The position numbers were made by a program, and so were the translations under genes. Positions 14,531-16,871 of a stretch of DNA of 16,871 bases are shown here, one piece after another (the first letter of the stretch is position 1; the number at the start of each line of letters is the position of its first letter). The notes beneath the pieces were generated by a model. It was given only the letters and a program-made list of their open reading frames with translations, did no database searches and was not told where the DNA came from. This DNA comes from CAYOHP01 sp964403795 [NCBI: uncultured bacterium] (GTDB lineage Bacteria > Muiribacteriota > UBA6191 > CAZXTJ01): NCBI GenBank assembly GCA_964403795.1, contig CAYOHP010000140.1, positions 1 to 16,871 of the forward strand, in the 5' to 3' direction.

Positions 14531-15544
14531 ATGCGGTCCCTGGCACCCTTCTCGATCCTCGCCTCCGTGGTCCTGGTCGGCGCCTGGCTCGCACCGCACA
14601 AGGAGGACCGGGCGGGGGGCCTAGCTCCCGCCGGGCCTGGGAGCGCTTCCTCGCCCGGGAGCGTCTCGGGCCGCCTGGGTCCGGGCCCGGGGAAGGGACC
14701 GGGATCGGGATCGGGATCGGGATCGACCGCGGCGGCCCCGCCGGAACCGATGGCCGCCTTCGACGACTTCGTGGTCCCGGCGCCCCGGGCCTGGGTCGCC
14801 ACCCCGGTCGGCCCCGCCGGCAAGGAGCCGAGGAAGAGCGCCCTCGACGTGGTCGAGGTGGTCCGGGAGCTGGACCGGGCGAGGAGCGTCGAGGCGGTCT
14901 TCGTGATCGACGTGACCGCCAGCATGGGCTGGATCTTCGAGGACGCCCGGGAGCGGGCCCTGGCCTTGCTGTCGCTCCTGGAACGGACCCGCACCCAGGG
15001 GGCCAGGGTCCGGGCGGCCCTCGTCCCGTATCGGGACCGCAAGGACCCGCGCCCGGTGCACACCGGATTCATGAGCGACTGGAAGGCCCTGCGGGAAGCC
15101 TTCGGCCAGCTCCGGGCCGAAGGCGGAGGGGATGCTCCCGAGGACGTGCAGGGGGCCTTGGAATTCGCGCTCGGCAAGCTCCCCTGGTCGGCGCCCTCGA
15201 CCACCACCGAGCGGGTCCTCTACCTGATCGGGGACGCCCCCTCGCAGCGCTACGCCGACCTCCCGCATGTCCACCAGTACGGCAAGCGGGCCCGGGAGAT
15301 GGGCGTGAAGATCCACGCCTTCAATGCGGCCCGCCCCAAGGGTCGCCTCCTGCCGCTGGTCGAGCGGGACTTCTCGGTGCTGGCCCAGGCCAGCGGCGGA
15401 TCCTACGAACGGATCGAGCCGATCCGGGCCGAGTCCCGGGACGTCGCCCTGCGCCAGGCCCGGAAGTCCGCCCCGAAGCCGCCGGCCCGACCTTCCCCTG
15501 AGGACGTGGACCTCGAGTTCCGGGACGCGGACTTCGGGCTCTGA
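14531..15544 (+). CDS. exported von Willebrand factor A domain protein
   Basis: A 337-residue protein. The N-terminus MRSLAPFSILASVVLVGAWLAP is a signal peptide or membrane anchor. It is followed by a Gly/Pro/Ser linker (about 30-70, including a run of Gly-Ser pairs) and then a VWA domain. The domain begins VEAVFVIDVTASMGWIFEDAR with the metal-ion-dependent adhesion site D127-x-T129-x-S131 (a DxTxS variant of DxSxS). It continues with GGGDAPEDVQGAL (D201) and VLYLIGDAPSQRY (D235), matching the further MIDAS elements, so metal binding should be intact. Such proteins mediate protein-protein contacts at the envelope. The ATG at 14531 is chosen for the hydrophobic N-terminus; its ribosome binding site is poor and the frame is open 40 codons further upstream. 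The C-terminus ends in an acidic tail (EDVDLEFRDADFGL). It appears monocistronic. Confidence 0.88.
   Translation: MRSLAPFSILASVVLVGAWLAPHKEDRAGGLAPAGPGSASSPGSVSGRLGPGPGKGPGSGSGSGSTAAAPPEPMAAFDDFVVPAPRAWVATPVGPAGKEPRKSALDVVEVVRELDRARSVEAVFVIDVTASMGWIFEDARERALALLSLLERTRTQGARVRAALVPYRDRKDPRPVHTGFMSDWKALREAFGQLRAEGGGDAPEDVQGALEFALGKLPWSAPSTTTERVLYLIGDAPSQRYADLPHVHQYGKRAREMGVKIHAFNAARPKGRLLPLVERDFSVLAQASGGSYERIEPIRAESRDVALRQARKSAPKPPARPSPEDVDLEFRDADFGL
14701..14724 (+). repeat. hexanucleotide repeat (GGGATC)x4 encoding Gly-Ser linker
   Basis: Four perfect tandem copies of GGGATC in the linker of the VWA gene, read as alternating Gly (gga) and Ser (tcg) codons. The unit is a multiple of three, so copy number can vary without loss of frame. 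Unlike the GNGT repeat near the left edge, the DNA itself is identical between copies, suggesting recent expansion. Confidence 0.85.
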
Positions 15545-15586
15545 GGCTCGGAGCCGGCTGGTGCCAGGTTCACGGTCCCTGACCAC

Positions 15587-16864
15587 TCACGGCACATAGA
15601 GCCGGTCGAGCAGAACCCGCACCCGGGCGGTCCAGGCCTCCGGCGCCGAGCCGAATCCCACCAGGTAGGTGGCGATCGAGCTCTGGGTCCGGTACCAGTC
15701 CAGGAAGACCCTGACCGCCGGCGTCGCCCGGCCTGCCGCGACCCCGGCTTCGAGCCGGGTCAGGACCGCCTCCCCCAGGGCCTCCAGGCGGGTCCTCTCG
15801 GTCGCCTCCAGGATCGGCTCGACCAGGAACCAGTTGAAGAGCGTGTAGGCGGCGAGCCGCAGCCGGGCGGCCTCGATCTCCGGCTCGTCCCGGGTCGGAT
15901 CCCCTGCCACGGCCCTCCGGGCGGCAGCCTCCCAGAGGCGGGGGTGGAGCCGGGCTCGCCTCTCGGGGTCGAGTCCGGGCGTCGAACCCACCGGCGAGCG
16001 GGTCACCATGGTGAGCCCGACCAGGGCGAGCGAGAGATCCTGCCCCGGATCGGCCAGCTGCCCCGCCTCCAGGGCCGCCAGTACCCTGTCGATCCAGCGC
16101 CCCGAGCCTTCCCGGTACCAGGCCCCGCACATGGTGGCGATCATCAGCAGCCGCCAGTTCTCCGGCAGCCGGTCGAGGAGCCGCACCCGCTCTTCGTCCA
16201 GGGCCTCGGCGATCACCGAGCCGATCTGCTCGACCCGCTCCAGCAGTTCGCCGGGGTCGTGGCGGTCGAGTGCACCCCGGGGCCGGAAGGCCGCCGGGAT
16301 CGATCCCAGGCCCAGGTCGGTGACGAGCATGCCGTGGTCCACCGCCAGGTGCACCATCGACGGCAGGATCCGCCGACCGAGGACCCGCTCCAGATCCGGC
16401 ACCGAGGGCCCGCTCGGCCCGTTGGCGGCCAGCCACGCGTCCATGCACGCGAGCATCCGACGCAGGCGCGGCATGAAGGCGGGCGAAAGGTAGTCCTCGG
16501 CGATCTCGGCGAGGTGGCGGCTCTTGGAACTGCCGCGCAGCGCGTCCGCCAGCGTCCCGTCCTCGCCGCGATGGGACCGCACCACCTCCTCGACCGTTTC
16601 GAGCAGCTCGAGTTCCGTCTCGGCACGCAGGTCGGGCACCGCCACAGCCGGGGGAAGGCGGGGAGCCGGCCCCCCGGCCGGGTGGGGGCGCACCCGGAGG
16701 CCGATCGCCCCCAGAGCGGCTACGATCCCTGCGGCCAGGAGCAGCTTGACGGGCCTTCCCCGCCTTCCGGTCCTCGGCCCCGCCCTGGGCCTCCTCGACA
16801 CCGGTGCGAGCAGCCGGTCCCGGGCCGCGGCCCCCACCGGGCGACGACCCGGGTCGGGATCCAT
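15587..16864 (-). CDS. membrane-anchored helical protein of unknown function
   Basis: A 425-residue protein read from an ATG only seven bases from the window end, so the true start could lie outside. The first 38 residues are Arg/Pro-rich and probably cytoplasmic. One membrane helix follows (VKLLLAAGIVAALGAIGLRV, about 39-58), then a long, mostly alpha-helical outer domain: LELLETVEEVVRSHRGEDG, HLAEIAEDYLSPAFMPRLRR, WRLLMIATMCGAWY, AYTLFNWFLVEPILEATERT. Repeated amphipathic helices suggest an alpha-solenoid or helical bundle, but no TPR or HEAT pattern is clear. I do not recognise a family. It converges on the VWA gene with 42 bp between stops and no convincing terminator. Confidence 0.78.
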   Translation of the reverse strand: MDPDPGRRPVGAAARDRLLAPVSRRPRAGPRTGRRGRPVKLLLAAGIVAALGAIGLRVRPHPAGGPAPRLPPAVAVPDLRAETELELLETVEEVVRSHRGEDGTLADALRGSSKSRHLAEIAEDYLSPAFMPRLRRMLACMDAWLAANGPSGPSVPDLERVLGRRILPSMVHLAVDHGMLVTDLGLGSIPAAFRPRGALDRHDPGELLERVEQIGSVIAEALDEERVRLLDRLPENWRLLMIATMCGAWYREGSGRWIDRVLAALEAGQLADPGQDLSLALVGLTMVTRSPVGSTPGLDPERRARLHPRLWEAAARRAVAGDPTRDEPEIEAARLRLAAYTLFNWFLVEPILEATERTRLEALGEAVLTRLEAGVAAGRATPAVRVFLDWYRTQSSIATYLVGFGSAPEAWTARVRVLLDRLYVP

Positions 16865-16871
16865 GAGGGCC

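Noticed and set aside
15545-15586. Short GGCTCGGAGCC inverted repeat between the VWA gene and the right-edge gene
   Set aside because: It allows only a 4-bp stem with a 3-base loop, too weak to call a terminator.

Overview
The window is a very GC-rich (roughly 70%), densely packed bacterial chromosome segment of sixteen protein genes. It has no rRNA, tRNA, insertion sequence or CRISPR array that I could find. The gene content suggests a Gram-negative-type envelope: several signal peptides and lipoprotein signals, a membrane-anchored eukaryotic-type Ser/Thr kinase, a cluster of minor pseudopilins, a periplasmic glycerophosphodiesterase, a von Willebrand A protein and a sigma-54-type promoter. 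This mix fits Planctomycetota and similar high-GC lineages (Acidobacteriota or Myxococcota are also possible). No taxonomic marker is present, so the placement is an inference.

Layout. 1-2662 (minus): an operon of three unrecognised exported proteins, read from a TTGACA/TACCAT promoter at about 2747-2774; the last gene runs off the left edge. 2811-5757 (plus): an atypical lipoprotein followed 16 bp later by a Ser/Thr kinase with one membrane helix and a large outer domain. 5765-6640 (minus): an M48-family lipoprotein metallopeptidase. 6748-7590 (plus): a secreted glycerophosphodiester phosphodiesterase. 7605-11101 (minus): a tightly coupled four-gene operon, transcribed as HEVGHH lipoprotein, GspK/PilX-like, GspI/PilV-like, GspJ/PilW-like. 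11210-11986 (plus): a SAM-dependent methyltransferase. 12043-13875 (plus): the most striking unit, described below. 13960-14412 (minus): a DUF188 (YaiI/YqxD) protein, separated from the previous gene by a strong hairpin. 14531-15544 (plus): an exported VWA protein. 15587-16864 (minus): an unrecognised membrane-anchored helical protein.

The most interesting unit is 12043-13875. A secreted 539-residue protein has a His (H222) and a Cys (C259), each at the end of a hydrophobic strand, in the arrangement expected of caspase-fold (clan CD) cysteine peptidases. It is preceded by a near-consensus sigma-54 promoter (TGGCAC-N5-TTGCT). About 100-175 bp upstream of the predicted start lie six direct copies of TGTCCC spaced 11, 11, 11, 11 and 12 bp, plus one inverted copy forming GGGACA-N10-TGTCCC. 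That is the position expected for an enhancer-binding-protein site. Together with a 5'-UTR stem-loop, a strong ribosome binding site and strongly C-ending codon use, this suggests a tightly switched, highly expressed exported protein.

Functional links are mostly inferred. The pseudopilin operon may assemble a pilus or type II secretion tip together with, or for, the HEVGHH lipoprotein. The lipoprotein/kinase pair may be an envelope sensing unit.
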